Source: Schaalia sp. ZJ405
GTDB taxonomy: Bacteria > Actinomycetota > Actinomycetes > Actinomycetales > Actinomycetaceae
NCBI RefSeq assembly: GCF_011038885.2
Contig: NZ_CP064952.1
Location: 868,001-932,000 of the forward strand
Direction: 5' to 3'
Length of the DNA: 64,000 bases
The stretch's first letter is position 1, and each line of letters starts with the position of its first letter. The notes under the pieces are model-generated. The model worked only from the letters and a program-made list of their open reading frames with translations. It searched no databases and was not told where the DNA came from. Below are positions 17,142 to 25,615 of the stretch, one piece after another. The translations under genes were made by a program, and so were the position numbers.

Positions 17142-17762
17142 GTGAGTCGCCCTGCCAAGCGAGGCCCAAAAGCAGATCGAGGCCTTCTCAAAGACAGCAT
17201 CCTTGATGCCGCAGCTCACGTGTTTGCGGCCTCTGGATTTGTTGCTGCCACTATGCAAAACATCGCTGACGAGGCCGGTGTGGACAAGAAACTGATCCAC
17301 TATTACTTCGGCACCAAAGAAGACCTGTTCATCGCTATGGTGCAGCGAGTTTTCACCCGTATTCAGGGAGCAAGTCTCCTTGCGGAAGCGTTTAATGATC
17401 CTGCTGGCGACGCGCTCGAGAAGTACGTCGTCAGTGTCATGGAAGCTTTCGAAGACCCTGAAACCGGGCCGGCTCTCATATCTGTGCTGCGCTCACTGAG
17501 TACCTACCAGTCAGCCGCTGAAGCGTTCATGCGGTTCATTCATCACGACGTCATTCCCATCGGCGAGCAAACGTCAATGCCGGACGCGCAGACGCGCCTG
17601 ACCTTAGTGGGAACTCAGCTCGCAGGACTCCTTACCGCCCGCTACATCCTGCGCGCCCCTGCCATTGTTGATCTGTCCATTAACGAGGCAGTCCGTGCAA
17701 TCGTCCCGGCACTACGAGTGAGTCTTACCCACCACTCATCACCGCAACAGGTTCCTAACTGA
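17142..17762 (+). CDS. TetR-family regulator of the adjacent ABC transporter
   Basis: This 206-residue protein has an N-terminal TetR DNA-binding domain (about residues 12-60: ILDAAAHVFAASGF...IADEAGVDKKLIHYYFGTKEDLF) and a helical C-terminal ligand domain with a PF17940-like look. The start is GTG 17142. There is no clear ribosome site, and a TACAGT -10-like hexamer lies about 10 nt upstream, so a leaderless mRNA is possible. It is divergent from the permease/ATPase operon, with a 24-bp palindrome between them, so autorepression and control of the transporter are likely. Confidence 0.85.
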   Translation: MSRPAKRGPKADRGLLKDSILDAAAHVFAASGFVAATMQNIADEAGVDKKLIHYYFGTKEDLFIAMVQRVFTRIQGASLLAEAFNDPAGDALEKYVVSVMEAFEDPETGPALISVLRSLSTYQSAAEAFMRFIHHDVIPIGEQTSMPDAQTRLTLVGTQLAGLLTARYILRAPAIVDLSINEAVRAIVPALRVSLTHHSSPQQVPN

Positions 17763-18113
17763 CGACTTCAACTAGCTGGAGATTTTAGGGTTGAGTTGTT
17801 GAGTCGAGTGAGAGCGCTTTGTACAAGGCGATCAGTTGAAAGTCGTGGGCATGGGGACATGCACAGTTCCGTGCATCGGACGATGACGGACTAAATGCCC
17901 TTGCTCAAAATTATGAGCCACGCCTTTACCTGTGGTGCCACTGCTTCGCGTTAGAAGCGCTGACGAGACTGAGGCGACTGGAACGTTGGAATGAAAGCTG
18001 TCAGACCCTACACGTCATTTAATAGGTGGGTCTGCCAACGAAGTCAAGTTGAAAAATTGACATTATGGTTCACATGCTGAGAAAGATCAAGGATCCTATT
18101 GATTATGCAATAG
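17763..18113. other. Intergenic stretch before the small-peptide cluster, no gene seen
   Basis: About 350 bases of mixed composition. No frame has both a ribosome site and plausible coding content; a 19-codon frame at 18065-18124 lacks a ribosome site. It marks the left edge of the A+T-rich peptide/lipoprotein cluster. Confidence 0.4.
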
Positions 18114-18138
18114 TTGTCACATAACCTGTGTGTGACAA
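18114..18138. promoter_or_regulatory. Inverted repeat upstream of secreted peptide gene
   Basis: TTGTCACA (18114-18121) and TGTGACAA (18131-18138) are perfect 8-bp arms with a 9-nt spacer, ending 33 nt before the GTG start at 18172. This is a candidate operator or 5'-UTR hairpin. Confidence 0.45.
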
Positions 18139-18171
18139 TGTGAGTCGCATTTTGATCCCAACAAAGGAGTT

Positions 18172-18468
18172 GTGATAAAGAGTCGAATTGTTACGCCTTT
18201 TGTGGCATGCGCGCTTGCTGCCAGCGGTATGCTTATTGCGCCGGTGGTTGGCGATATGTCCGGTACGTCAGCTCACGCTTTCACCTGTGTAATTTTCAAG
18301 AATTACAGTGGTGGTTACTCTCAAGCAGACGGATGTCGTGCTTCGCAATATGGCGAGAGTGTGAACGGGAAAATGATTTGGGCACAAAAGAAGGCGCGCG
18401 GTTATAGGTTGCGTTTTTGGTTGTGTAGACTTGGGTATCAGTACAGTGATAACATTCAATTTATCTAG
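18172..18468 (+). CDS. Small secreted Cys-containing protein, 98 residues
   Basis: The start is GTG 18172 behind AAAGGAG, with unusually short spacing. Residues 1-36 form a Sec signal peptide (basic start, hydrophobic VACALAASGMLIAPVVG, cleavage expected after SAHA). The mature part of about 62 residues begins FTCVIFKNYSGGYSQADGC, with three Cys, many Tyr/Gly, and a Trp/Arg-rich end. Small secreted proteins of this look are frequent in actinobacteria; some are bacteriocins, but I see no diagnostic motif. Its 3' end overlaps the following lipoprotein gene, suggesting coupled expression. Confidence 0.55.
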   Translation: MIKSRIVTPFVACALAASGMLIAPVVGDMSGTSAHAFTCVIFKNYSGGYSQADGCRASQYGESVNGKMIWAQKKARGYRLRFWLCRLGYQYSDNIQFI

Positions 18469-19048
18469 AACTCGGATTCTTGCTTTAGTATGTGTCTTTA
18501 TTCTTTCGGGGTGCTCCACTTCGGAAGGAGTAGCAAGCACCGTTTCTGCTGAGAGTGTGCCGAAGTTTGCAGGTCCTTACGCTGACAAAATGCTCGAAGA
18601 TTATCGAAAATCTGAATCTTCTTTCTTTAGAGAAGCAATTTCAGACGAAATGATAAGTGAAGCAGAGTATCATGAAGCAAACGAGAGAGAAGCGCAATGT
18701 CTACGTGATAATGGATTTACTGGAGTCATATATCATTCTGACGGGACCAGTGAATATGATGCGCGCTCAGATATTTCCCATGAAAAGGAAATGTCCCTTG
18801 TGAAAGAATGTAGTGTCAAGACAGGTGGTCTTGATGTTTCGATTTGGTACAACATTCTGAATGCGAATCCGGATAATGTCGATTGGCCTTCTGCTCAGCG
18901 CGATTGTTTGGTCAAGGCGGGGGTGCTTGAACCTGGTACAACCGTTGAAGAAATGAACCGGTGGTACGACGAGAAAGGCAAAGGTTCTGATAGTCGCGCA
19001 GCGTACGTCTGTAGCGAGGATGCCTTAGGGAAGCTAGGGCTTGAGTGA
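18446..19048 (+). CDS. Lipoprotein of unknown function, first of two paralogues
   Basis: GTG 18446 is preferred because it gives a compact lipoprotein signal (MITFNLSRTRILALVCVFILSGC, lipobox LSGC); an in-frame TTG at 18431 is the alternative. The mature domain starts about residue 23 and carries 'FAGPYADKMLEDYRKSESSFFREAISDEMISEAEYHEA...C...G', then two more Cys, ending in a compact region 'CLVKAGVLEPGTTVEEMNRWY'. No known domain is recognised. It overlaps the preceding secreted-peptide gene. Its last part is nearly identical at the DNA level to the broken paralogue at 20893-21492, while the first parts have diverged. A role in binding or immunity next to small secreted peptides is conjecture. 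Confidence 0.7.
   Translation: MITFNLSRTRILALVCVFILSGCSTSEGVASTVSAESVPKFAGPYADKMLEDYRKSESSFFREAISDEMISEAEYHEANEREAQCLRDNGFTGVIYHSDGTSEYDARSDISHEKEMSLVKECSVKTGGLDVSIWYNILNANPDNVDWPSAQRDCLVKAGVLEPGTTVEEMNRWYDEKGKGSDSRAAYVCSEDALGKLGLE
18890..18986 (+). repeat. 97-nt exact direct repeat, copy 1
   Basis: This tract inside the first lipoprotein gene is identical, base for base, to 21334-21430 in its paralogue. Flanking bases diverge abruptly on the 5' side. After a single C/T difference another 26 nt are shared on the 3' side. Confidence 0.9.
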
Positions 19049-19476
19049 CGTCCGTCATCTGGAAGCGCACTGAAGTGCTGTGGGTTTTGTTTCTCGGTGT
19101 CTACCCTGTTTTCTGCCCGATGTAAGTGTCTGGCCAGAACAGTTCTCGACCTCTATCAGGTGGTGCACCCCGGCGTTGCCTGGGGGACTGCATGGATGCC
19201 CTTCAGCCAGGATGTGGTCTTCAATAAAACGAATCGCACCACTCTTCGCATCCTGATCGCACTTCCCGAGCATGTCTCCAATTTCCCGTCCGTCCAAACA
19301 GAATGAAATCAGGGACATGTCAGCGACCCCTTCTCTGTGGATCACATGTGAGGTTTGGTGCTAGTTAACAGCTCCATCGGGTTATAGTTGTTTCGCAATT
19401 GCTTACCGGTGGATAGTTCGTGCATGCTCCCTTGTCAGATAGGGAAGTGCGGGACTTGTGGTGTAAAGGAGTGGCC
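19049..19476. other. Intergenic stretch, no confident gene
   Basis: About 430 bases between two lipoprotein genes. A minus-strand frame of 96 codons (19055-19345) exists but shows no recognisable domain and no good ribosome site. I leave it unannotated as a gene; it could be a decayed fragment. Confidence 0.35.
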
Positions 19477-20274
19477 GTGCAGCAAAGACAGTGCTCTGCT
19501 CGTCAGCAGTGGGGGAAGAGTATTCGAGTTGTTTCTCTTGCCTGCCTCGTGATACTTGGCTTAGGTGCTTGCTCATCTGGTGGTCAACAAGCTGCTGAAG
19601 GCGGCGGGAACGCTGGGGTGAATTCAACGGATACTCAAGGTAGTGTTCATCAAGACGAAAACTCTGGATACCACGTTGAGCGCGATGGTGATGCTCTGGT
19701 CTTCAGCATTGATCAAGAGCACCCATCGCAGCATCTTGTGCGAGTATATTTCGATTATGGCGATGAATCGGCAGCTCAGGCTCATCATTTTACCTTTGAT
19801 GAACTGATGAAGCGTTCGGATGAAGGACGGGCATATACTCTGGAGTTTCAGCCGATTCCAAGTCTTCAGAATCATTGGACATTTGTTGCCACGCAAGCGG
19901 TGATAACGGCCCAGAAACTTGAGCCGGGTAAAGTTATTGATCTACACAAGGCTCTTCTGGAGTACTGGTATAAGTACAGTCTTGAATCAGATCACAACCC
20001 TAATACGAAGGAAGCACGCGAAACTATTACAGATATCGCGAAAGAGGTTGGATTAAGTAAGAAAACCGTTGAGTCTTTATTTGTTGACGATAGTCCGTAC
20101 TATGATGAAAGCTATCTGAAGAGCTCCAGGCAGTCGTATAGGGAATATTTCAAGCCGAAATATAAATGGACACCTAAGGTGGTTATCGATGGACAAGATA
20201 CCCAAATTCCCTATGATTGGTCAGAGCCGCTAGATGAGTTTTTTGATTCCCTGCCGAAAACAGCGGGGAAATAG
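19477..20274 (+). CDS. DsbA-fold lipoprotein lacking the CxxC motif
   Basis: GTG 19477 lies 5 nt after AAAGGAG and is chosen over earlier in-frame codons. The product is 265 residues. Residues 1-33 form a lipoprotein signal with lipobox LGAC, then a Gly/Ser linker. From about residue 85, VRVYFDYGDESAAQAHHF matches the first strand and active-site loop of DsbA-like thioredoxins, with DESA where C-x-x-C should be. A helical insertion follows, and TPKVVIDGQ near the end is the cis-Pro loop plus strand. The fold is thus thioredoxin-like, but oxidoreductase activity is unlikely; a binding or chaperone role is possible. It sits among small secreted peptides and lipoproteins. Confidence 0.7.
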   Translation: MQQRQCSARQQWGKSIRVVSLACLVILGLGACSSGGQQAAEGGGNAGVNSTDTQGSVHQDENSGYHVERDGDALVFSIDQEHPSQHLVRVYFDYGDESAAQAHHFTFDELMKRSDEGRAYTLEFQPIPSLQNHWTFVATQAVITAQKLEPGKVIDLHKALLEYWYKYSLESDHNPNTKEARETITDIAKEVGLSKKTVESLFVDDSPYYDESYLKSSRQSYREYFKPKYKWTPKVVIDGQDTQIPYDWSEPLDEFFDSLPKTAGK

Positions 20275-20397
20275 TGCGCGTTGACCTGAGATAGAGATGC
20301 GCTAGAGATATGTGTTGCCTGCGTTGAGCAAGAGCCTGGGGCTGCGAGGCCTGTCTGTTCTGGAAAGCCTGATGACACTCACGAAAGGACTGAGACA

Positions 20398-20568
20398 ATG
20401 AAGCTGAAAAGGTGTACTTCAAGGACTTTTCTTGCCGCAGTCACTGCGGGTGCCTTGGGCATGATGACGACTGGAAGGGCTTATAGCGGCGGCGGAGTCA
20501 GTCCGATCGGGAGAGTTTGTGGGTATCGGGGTTGCTCCAGGGTGGGCAGCTTGGAGTGGTCGAGGTAA
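20398..20568 (+). CDS. Small secreted peptide precursor, 56 residues
   Basis: ATG 20398 follows AAAGGA. Residues 1-28 read as a Sec signal peptide (MKLKRCTSRTF then LAAVTAGALGMMTTGRA). The predicted mature peptide is only about 28 residues, Gly-rich, with two Cys five apart (VCGYRGCSR). It ends at TAA 20568, 3 nt before the next gene, which encodes a two-helix membrane protein. A secreted micro-peptide paired with a small membrane protein is a common bacteriocin/immunity layout, but no known bacteriocin family is recognised. Confidence 0.5.
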   Translation: MKLKRCTSRTFLAAVTAGALGMMTTGRAYSGGGVSPIGRVCGYRGCSRVGSLEWSR

Positions 20569-20571
20569 GTT

Positions 20572-20790
20572 ATGAGCAAGCAAAAGCCTGAGATAAGCGC
20601 TGGTCGAGCGGTGCTCAGCTATGTGACAGTCTTTGCTTGTACGTTGCTGATCGCGAGGTTTATCGTCGACTTGGCGCAATACGGGATTCTTATTCGGAAG
20701 GAATCTTGGCTCACTGCAAGTGCCTGGATTGGGCCGGTTGGTTTCGCGCTGATTGGATGCTTCGCCTACTGGTATAGAACGCGACGCTGA
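20572..20790 (+). CDS. Small membrane protein with two helices
   Basis: This 72-residue protein starts at ATG 20572 with an AGGTAAG site, 3 nt after the preceding peptide gene. Two hydrophobic segments (about residues 14-34 and 48-65) and a positively charged tail (YWYRTRR) suggest both ends in the cytoplasm. It has no recognisable family. Tight linkage to the secreted peptide gene suggests a joint function, for example immunity or export assistance; this is inference. Confidence 0.55.
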   Translation: MSKQKPEISAGRAVLSYVTVFACTLLIARFIVDLAQYGILIRKESWLTASAWIGPVGFALIGCFAYWYRTRR

Positions 20791-20892
20791 AGTTCCTGAT
20801 CCACCTAATCGTCAGCCTGACGATTATTTAGTCATGTCTTCATTCTCGCAAAGGAATCGTGATCGTGAAACGAATTCTTGCACTTGCTGGAA

Positions 20893-21492
20893 ATGTATCT
20901 GATGAATAGTCGGCAGTTCCTCCTAGTTTCCGTTGCTTTCTGTGTTTCATCGTGTACACCTCTAGCGGGAGTGCAAGAAGAGGGGGATGTTGGCGGAAAT
21001 GTTCCGGAGTTTTCTGGACCTCACGCTAGTCAGATGGCAGAAGACTATCGGACATCAGATTCTCCATTCTTTCGACAGGTGATTGCTGACGGTCAGGTTA
21101 CTGAGGCGGAGTACTGGGAAGCAAGAGATCGTGAAAAGAAATGCTTGATTGAACAAGGCTTCACAGGGGTGGAATTCTTAGCTGATGGGACTTCCTCCGT
21201 TGATGTTTGATCAGATATTTCGGATGACGAGCAGATGGAAATCATCGACACTTGCTCAAAAGAAATCGGAAGCGATCTGATCTCTATTTGGTATCACCTC
21301 TTGACGACCAATCCAGATAATGTCAACTGGCCCTCTGCTCAGCGCGATTGTTTGGTCAAGGCGGGGGTGCTTGAACCTGGTACAACCGTTGAAGAAATGA
21401 ACCGGTGGTACGACGAGAAAGGCAAAGGTTCCGATAGTCGCGCAGCGTACGTCTGTAGTGAGGATGCTCTAGGGAAGCTTGGCTTAAAGTAA
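20893..21492 (+). pseudogene. Second lipoprotein paralogue, broken by in-frame TGA
   Basis: The signal peptide and lipobox (CVSSCT) and the 'FSGPHASQMAEDYRTSDSPFFRQVIADG' domain parallel the 18446-19048 gene. The frame stops at TGA 21208-21210 and continues in the same frame with SDISDDEQMEIIDTC, exactly where the paralogue reads RSDISHEKEMSLVKEC. The stop therefore sits at the Arg position, and a CGA-to-TGA change would explain it. The 3' part contains the 97-nt tract identical to the intact copy. The start could be ATG 20893 or 20902; neither has a strong ribosome site. Confidence 0.8.
21334..21430 (+). repeat. 97-nt exact direct repeat, copy 2
   Basis: Identical to 18890-18986 despite clear divergence upstream in the same genes. 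This suggests recent gene conversion or recombination between the paralogues. Confidence 0.9.
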
Positions 21493-21722
21493 GAGCGCAG
21501 CGCTTTTCACCTCGGCTTATCGACGCCTATCCACGCCGCACCGGGGAGAGTGTCAGAGTGCTTGTGTTGGTCAGCTGTGGATGAGAGTAGACACGTCGAT
21601 TGAGTGGGAACTGAAAAAGTCAACTTAGGCGAAAGAACACGGAAAACGTGACAAACATGTACACACAAGCTCCGCGTTCAATTGATCGCGTGAGTTTTCC
21701 GGTTGGTTCAACAAAAAGAAGA

Positions 21723-21752
21723 CTCGCGACATGGGCGGGCCCATGTCGCGAG
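21723..21752 (-). terminator. Strong terminator of the aldo/keto reductase gene
   Basis: The perfect 13-bp arms CTCGCGACATGGG (21723-21735) and CCCATGTCGCGAG (21740-21752) enclose a 4-nt loop. On the minus strand the stem is followed by TCTTCTTTTTG, a proper T-run, so it fits the reductase that ends at 21811. A second imperfect hairpin lies between them (about 21769-21802). The rest of 21493-21722 shows no gene. Confidence 0.8.
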
Positions 21753-21810
21753 ACGTCGCAGCAAGACAGCCGGCAGCATGAGAACTCTCGTGCTTGCCGG
21801 CCGTTGACGA

Positions 21811-22806
21811 TCACCACCGGTTGTGAACGTGTTCCCGGATGTTCTCGTTGTAGAGGGCTTCGAGGGCGCTAAGAAACTCGGGTGATAACGGCTCGAGTGT
21901 TGCCGCAGCGGCGTTTCCTCGGGCTTGCTCGCTATTGCGGGCACCGGGAATAACCGTGGTAACGCCAGGCTGGTCAAGGATCCATCGCAGAGCGACCTGG
22001 GCCGGTGTGGCATCCGCTGGGGCAAATGTGCGGCAAAGTTCAACGAAGGTCTGTGATGCCTGAACCCCGATGTCGAAGGGAACCCCTGAGAAGGTTTCGC
22101 CAACATCGAAAGCAGAGCCGTCACGGTTGTATGTGCGATGGTCCGTTGGAGCAAAGGTTGTCTTCTCGGTGTAACGACCGGACAGAAGACCCGATGCGAG
22201 GGGAACACGTGCGATGATCGCCGTCTGTGTCTCCTGAGCCCGCGACAGGACGCGTTCGAGAGGTTTGCGACGCATGATATTGAGAATGATCTGCACGGAT
22301 GCACATCCGGGTCGCGTCATTGCTGAGAGCGCCTGATCGCAGGTCTCAACGCTGACGCCATAGGCGCGGATCCGCCCCTCATCAACCATTGCGTCAAGCC
22401 AATCCCATGTTTCGTTGGCATCAATGACATCGCTGGGTGGGCAGTGCAGCTGGACCAGATCGAGAGTGTCAACTCCAAGGTTTGTACGTGAACGGTCATT
22501 CCACGCGAGGAAGTTGTCACGAGTGTAGTTTTCGGCCTGCTGGGGGACTCGGCGTCCCATCTTGGTGGCGACGGTAAGTTCCGCGCCTGGATGAGAGGCA
22601 AGGAACTGGCCGACGAATTGTTCGGAGTGCCCATCCCCGTAGACATCGGCAGTGTCAATGAATGTCACGCCCGATTCAATGGCAGCCTCAAGTGTCTGAG
22701 CGGCGTCAGTCGGGTCGACCTCACCCCAATCGGCCCCAAGTTGCCAGGTTCCGATGCCGATGCCGGAGACTTCACGTTCAAGGGCTGCAAACAGTCGCGA
22801 CTCCAT
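21811..22806 (-). CDS. Aldo/keto reductase (AKR family, COG0667-like)
   Basis: The product is 331 residues. ATG 22806 has GAGGAG 6 nt upstream; the longer open frame is not supported. It is a TIM-barrel NADPH-dependent oxidoreductase with the AKR tetrad visible: Asp and Tyr in FIDTADVYGDG, Lys in VATKMG, His in LVQLHCPP. The C-terminal block ALRWILDQPGVTTVIPGARNSEQ binds the cofactor phosphate in related enzymes. The substrate is unknown. It stands alone, ending in a strong terminator, downstream of the MFS exporter gene on the same strand. Confidence 0.88.
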   Translation of the reverse strand: MESRLFAALEREVSGIGIGTWQLGADWGEVDPTDAAQTLEAAIESGVTFIDTADVYGDGHSEQFVGQFLASHPGAELTVATKMGRRVPQQAENYTRDNFLAWNDRSRTNLGVDTLDLVQLHCPPSDVIDANETWDWLDAMVDEGRIRAYGVSVETCDQALSAMTRPGCASVQIILNIMRRKPLERVLSRAQETQTAIIARVPLASGLLSGRYTEKTTFAPTDHRTYNRDGSAFDVGETFSGVPFDIGVQASQTFVELCRTFAPADATPAQVALRWILDQPGVTTVIPGARNSEQARGNAAAATLEPLSPEFLSALEALYNENIREHVHNRW

Positions 22807-23074
22807 GTATTTCTCCTCGTTGAGTGCGGTTGTGAACGCTCTCATTATCTCATGGGTGACCTGCTGGGGCCTTCCGTGTGCCTCGGCGATAGTGTCTCCT
22901 AGGAACGGACAGCATGCCAGCCTCGGAGGTGTTTTTAGGGTGAGTGCGCCCAAAGACGCCCCCAGGACAAGAACAGCATGCCGCCTCGTCCTTGTTCATG
23001 AAGCGGGCTTCGCGAGGAACCTGAACGTGCGATTTCAGTGGAGGGAGTTCTTCAAAGAACCCAAAGGCATGAGC

Positions 23075-24784
23075 CTAAGCGGAAGTGTCAGTGGCCGACG
23101 AAACCTCCGTAGAGGACGAAGGATCGCCTGATTCTCCGGCTTCCTGTTCGGCAATCTGCTCCATTCCAGACTTGGTGGAGAGCTCAGAATGAGCAAAGAG
23201 CAGGCCGACAACTGCGGTGGCAATGAAGAGAGGAACCATCAACGTAAACAGAGGAAGAAGTGCTTCGTTATATGCCAGGCCAATGGCATTTCCGATGACC
23301 TCCGGGAGGTCGCGAACCGCTGCGGGGGTCAGATTGGACGCACCGGAACCAAGTGTAGATTCCATCGACTGTAGGGCAGACAGCGTTGCCGGGTCGTCAG
23401 ATGCTGCGAGCTTCTTGACGTTCTCGGCGAGGTGAGTCTGAAGTCCAGAGGCGAAGGCCGTGCCAATGAGGGATGCACCCAGCGAAACGGAGATTTCACG
23501 GAAGAAATTATTCCCCGAGGTGGCCGTTCCCATATGTTTGTGGGGAACGTCGTTCTGAACCAGTGTGACAAGTAGCTGGAAGTACAAGCCGATACCTGAT
23601 CCCATGACAAGGACCAGCAGAGAAATCACCCAGATGGGAGTGGTGATGGTCAGCTGAGAGAAGCCGAATGCTGAGGTGGCAGCAATGATCGGGCCAAGAA
23701 CCGGGTAGATGCGGTAGTGCCCTGACCGGCTCATGAGTAGACCAGACAGCAAACCTCCGCTGATCATCCCGATGGTCATCGGGACCATGAGGAGACCGGA
23801 ATTCGTTGCGGAAAGGCCGTAAGCCATTTGCAGGTAGGTCGGCAGATATAAAGTCACACCCATCATCGCCCCCATCGTCAGCATTCCCGACAGCGTGGAA
23901 ACAATAAAGGTCCGATTTGCGAGGACGGAGAAGGGCAGGATCGGCTCTGAGGCGCGCGTCTCCCAGAAACCGAAGACCAACCATGAGATGACGCCACCGG
24001 ATATGAGTCCAATGATGAGGGGACTGTTCCACTCGTACTCGCCGCCGCCCCAGGTTGCCGCCAGGACGATCGCCACGGCACCGAGGTTGAGCAATATGAG
24101 ACCCAGCCAGTCGATCTTTGCGGTGAGTTTGTGCTTGGGGAGTTTGAGTGTGGCCCAAACTGCGGCCAGGGCGATCAGTCCCAGAGGAATGTTGATCCAG
24201 AATGTCCAGCGCCATGACACAGAGTCGGTGAGCCATCCTCCGATGATGGGGCCGAGGACGGACGCTACGCCAAACATTGCGCCAATTGGTGCGGTGTAGG
24301 CGCCACGTACGCGTGGAGGAATGAGGTCTCCCATGATTGCCTGCGAGGAGATCATGAGGCCACCGCCGCCGAGCCCCTGAATAGCCCGGAATCCGATGAG
24401 CTGAAACATTGATGTGGAGAATCCAGCAAGCGTTGATCCCAGAAGGAAAAGGATGATGGCAACGATGAAGAGGTTCTTTCGTCCGATGAGGTCACCGAAT
24501 TTGCCGTAGACCGGCATGGCAATGGTGATTGCCAACGTGTATGCGGTGACGATCCATGCCATGTGCGCAGCCCCGCCGAGTTCTCCCACCATTGTTGGCA
24601 GTGCGGTTCCCACGATCGTCTGGTCCATTGCTGAGAGGAACATGACGAGGAGGAGAGAGGCGTAGATGGCCCAGAAGGTTCGGTCGGGATGGAATGGGTG
24701 CGTGGATTCGTCACCGCGCGTGGATTCGTTACCGCGTGTGGCCGGGGAGTCTGCTGAAGGGGAGTGAGTGTTCGTCATTGTCAT
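23075..24784 (-). CDS. MFS drug exporter, 14-TM DHA2 (EmrB/QacA) family
   Basis: This 569-residue protein has about 14 membrane helices. The DHA2 signatures are present: motif A-like [13 protein letters not shown], and the N-terminal '[21 protein letters not shown]' that typifies EmrB/QacA/LfrA proteins (Asp in helix 1). Motif C ([25 protein letters not shown]) confirms an antiporter. The N-terminal cytoplasmic tail contains a short duplicated [12 protein letters not shown] repeat. It is presumed to be a proton-driven multidrug exporter in the cytoplasmic membrane. A TetR gene lies 54 nt upstream on the same strand and probably controls both. Confidence 0.92.
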   Translation of the reverse strand: MTMTNTHSPSADSPATRGNESTRGDESTHPFHPDRTFWAIYASLLLVMFLSAMDQTIVGTALPTMVGELGGAAHMAWIVTAYTLAITIAMPVYGKFGDLIGRKNLFIVAIILFLLGSTLAGFSTSMFQLIGFRAIQGLGGGGLMISSQAIMGDLIPPRVRGAYTAPIGAMFGVASVLGPIIGGWLTDSVSWRWTFWINIPLGLIALAAVWATLKLPKHKLTAKIDWLGLILLNLGAVAIVLAATWGGGEYEWNSPLIIGLISGGVISWLVFGFWETRASEPILPFSVLANRTFIVSTLSGMLTMGAMMGVTLYLPTYLQMAYGLSATNSGLLMVPMTIGMISGGLLSGLLMSRSGHYRIYPVLGPIIAATSAFGFSQLTITTPIWVISLLVLVMGSGIGLYFQLLVTLVQNDVPHKHMGTATSGNNFFREISVSLGASLIGTAFASGLQTHLAENVKKLAASDDPATLSALQSMESTLGSGASNLTPAAVRDLPEVIGNAIGLAYNEALLPLFTLMVPLFIATAVVGLLFAHSELSTKSGMEQIAEQEAGESGDPSSSTEVSSATDTSA

Positions 24785-24838
24785 CGCGTGAGTCTTTTCT
24801 TGACATCTGGATATGAAGCGTGAGGCAGGGGAGCGGGA

Positions 24839-25426
24839 TCATGACTCCCGGTTGGGTGGGTCAGTGAAATCCCAACGAAAGGCATCGAGGACGCTGTGAA
24901 GAGAGTCAACGAAACATCTCTTTTCGTCAGGTCCATCGGGGATGTTCATCCAGTGTGCGAGCGTGCATTTTTCAATCGCCTGGGTGACCTGCGCGGCGAT
25001 AAGAACGCTCGGGTGGTGTGGATCCAACGCGTAGCGTGTGGAGTATGCGGTATGGAGCTGTCCGAGGTTGTCATGCACAGCGCGGCTGAGGAGTTCACGG
25101 ACCTCGGGATTGTCGCGCATGAGTTTCTTAAAGTTGCGGAATGCTTCTGATTTCTTCGTGAACTCTGTTGATCGTCGCTCAAAGAATTCGCCAATGCTCT
25201 CGATGAGCGGCTGCGTGTTGTCTGTGAGGATCGACAGGTCTTCTGGGGAGTAGGGAGTGGGAAGGAACCCGAGCATATCCGCCTTGGAAGGAAAGTAGTT
25301 GAAAATTGTTCGCCGGGAGACCTGTGCGCGTTCAGCGATGTCATCGATAGTGACAGCGGAGTATCCGCGTTCGATGAAAAGTTCGGTTGCCGACTGTTGG
25401 ATCGCCTCTTGTCGGCGTTCTTTCAT
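24839..25426 (-). CDS. TetR-family regulator upstream of the MFS exporter
   Basis: From ATG 25426 the product is 195 residues; a GTG at 25468 would add 14. The N-terminal TetR domain reads QQSATELFIERGYSAVTIDDIAERAQVSRRTIFNYFPSKADML. The C-terminal half is helical and resembles the MftR/AcrR-like C-terminal domains ('LREFFERRSTEF...FRNFKKLMRDNPEVRELL'). It precedes the 14-TM exporter on the same strand, so it is probably its autoregulated repressor. It is divergent from the CynX-like MFS at 25616. Confidence 0.88.
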   Translation of the reverse strand: MKERRQEAIQQSATELFIERGYSAVTIDDIAERAQVSRRTIFNYFPSKADMLGFLPTPYSPEDLSILTDNTQPLIESIGEFFERRSTEFTKKSEAFRNFKKLMRDNPEVRELLSRAVHDNLGQLHTAYSTRYALDPHHPSVLIAAQVTQAIEKCTLAHWMNIPDGPDEKRCFVDSLHSVLDAFRWDFTDPPNRES

Positions 25427-25615
25427 GGGGCGACGCGCCCCGTGTGGTGTTCTTTCCTGATCCTGCACGAAGAAAGAGGCTACACCGGGTGCAAAAATGC
25501 ATCCAGTGCATACGTGGTGGGATCCCTCACGGGGCGTGATCGCCGCATCCTCGTAGACGATGGAGCTTGAGTGAACTGATTCGATAAAACGTCTGTGTAG
25601 TGGCATGGTGTTTGA

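Noticed and set aside
18065-18124. 19-codon frame upstream of the secreted peptide gene
   Set aside because: It lacks a ribosome site and overlaps the TTGTCACA inverted repeat, which better explains the stretch.
19055-19345. Minus-strand 96-codon frame between lipoprotein genes
   Set aside because: No recognisable domain and no convincing start context; evidence is too thin for a gene call.
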